64,000 nucleotides of DNA from JAWXBT01 sp964523015 (GTDB lineage: Bacteria; Bdellovibrionota_C; UBA2361; J135): NCBI GenBank assembly GCA_964523015.1, contig CAZFXN010000005.1, positions 19,779-83,778 on the forward strand, given 5' to 3'. The translations under genes and the position numbers were made by a program. The notes beneath the pieces were generated by a model. The model did no database searches. It was given only the letters and a program-made list of their open reading frames with translations, and was not told where the DNA came from. Below are positions 63,852 through 64,000 of this stretch, piece after piece; the first letter of the stretch is position 1, and the number at the start of each line of letters is the position of its first letter.

Positions 63852-64000
63852 ATGTTGAAGAAACTCACGATCCCGATGATCGCAGCGATCTTCATGCTCG
63901 TTGCGACCGGTTGCAAGATCACGGTGCCAACCCCGATCGGTCCCGTGATTGTGGAGTACAACGGCAACGCGGCGCAGGCCTACAAGAGGCTCGAGAAGGC
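63852..64000 (+). CDS. GC-rich lipoprotein, partial at window end
   Basis: 49 codons seen; the gene continues past the window. AAGGTGG lies 6 nt before the ATG. The signal peptide MLKKLTIPMIAAIFMLV ends at the lipobox VATGC. The mature part begins KITVPTPIGPVIVEYNG. Same GC-rich codon style as the genes at 61080 and 63282. Confidence 0.65.
   Translation, partial: MLKKLTIPMIAAIFMLVATGCKITVPTPIGPVIVEYNGNAAQAYKRLEK

Overview
The window is an AT-rich stretch of a Gram-negative, flagellated, probably aerobic bacterium. The evidence is lipoprotein signal peptides, SecDF-YajC, a flagellin with two FliD-like caps, MotAB, a haem A synthase, and the proteobacterial order tig-clpP-clpX-lon. The gene mix (several HDOD proteins, RecD2, a slipin/NfeD pair, Lon, UmuDC) would fit a deltaproteobacterium-like or related lineage, but nothing here fixes the phylum. 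Two N runs (100 at 46013-46112, 10 at 63537-63546) show that this is a draft scaffold.

Layout. 1-7.9 kb: partial glycosyltransferase-like membrane protein, flagellin, beta-CASP nuclease, two tandem FliD-like genes (the second behind a sigma-28-like promoter), and a polyprenyl sugar-phosphate transferase. 8-12.4 kb: RarA, a GC-rich lipoprotein gene, a DnaJ-like chaperone and a membrane methyltransferase. 12.4-22.1 kb: a long minus-strand gene train: MBL hydrolase, coaBC, an unknown gene, nfeD, slipin, queA, tgt, yajC, secD, secF. 22.4-36.5 kb: HDOD-GAF protein, hexapeptide protein, a tiny GC-rich membrane gene, umuDC, aldehyde dehydrogenase/acetolactate synthase-like pair, ctaA, recD2, a lipoprotein, a RAYT-type HUH transposase and a second HDOD gene. 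36.5-46 kb: histidine kinase, an unknown gene, motAB, DUF423, lysine-6-aminotransferase-like enzyme, a biotinyl protein, a di-haem oxidoreductase and tRNA-Val beside an assembly gap. 46-54.7 kb: lon, clpX, clpP, tig, tRNA-Leu, a prolyl-oligopeptidase-like lipoprotein. 54.7-60.6 kb: a minus-strand operon for exported proteins: a small lipoprotein, a tail-fibre-like secreted protein, a repeat-built surface protein broken by a frameshift, and a thioredoxin-fold lipoprotein. 61-64 kb: three more GC-rich genes for exported proteins.

Two patterns go beyond ordinary annotation. First, a short near-palindrome (core GGTACCAGGTTC plus A/T arms) occurs about thirteen times, all between 21.8 and 43.5 kb, and three copies surround the RAYT gene. 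Several copies lie inside genes in frame. This looks like a REP family with its own mobilising enzyme and also behaves like the protein-invading palindromic elements of Rickettsia. Second, five short GC-rich genes (9818, 25051, 61080, 63282, 63852) stand out in the AT-rich background. All encode exported or membrane proteins, and most are bracketed by strong hairpins. They are either a mobile gene class or a sign of chimeric assembly.

Many genes also carry in-frame 9-12 bp tandem duplications (yajC, queA, tig, the unknown gene at 19702, the beta-CASP gene), which suggests frequent slippage in this lineage.
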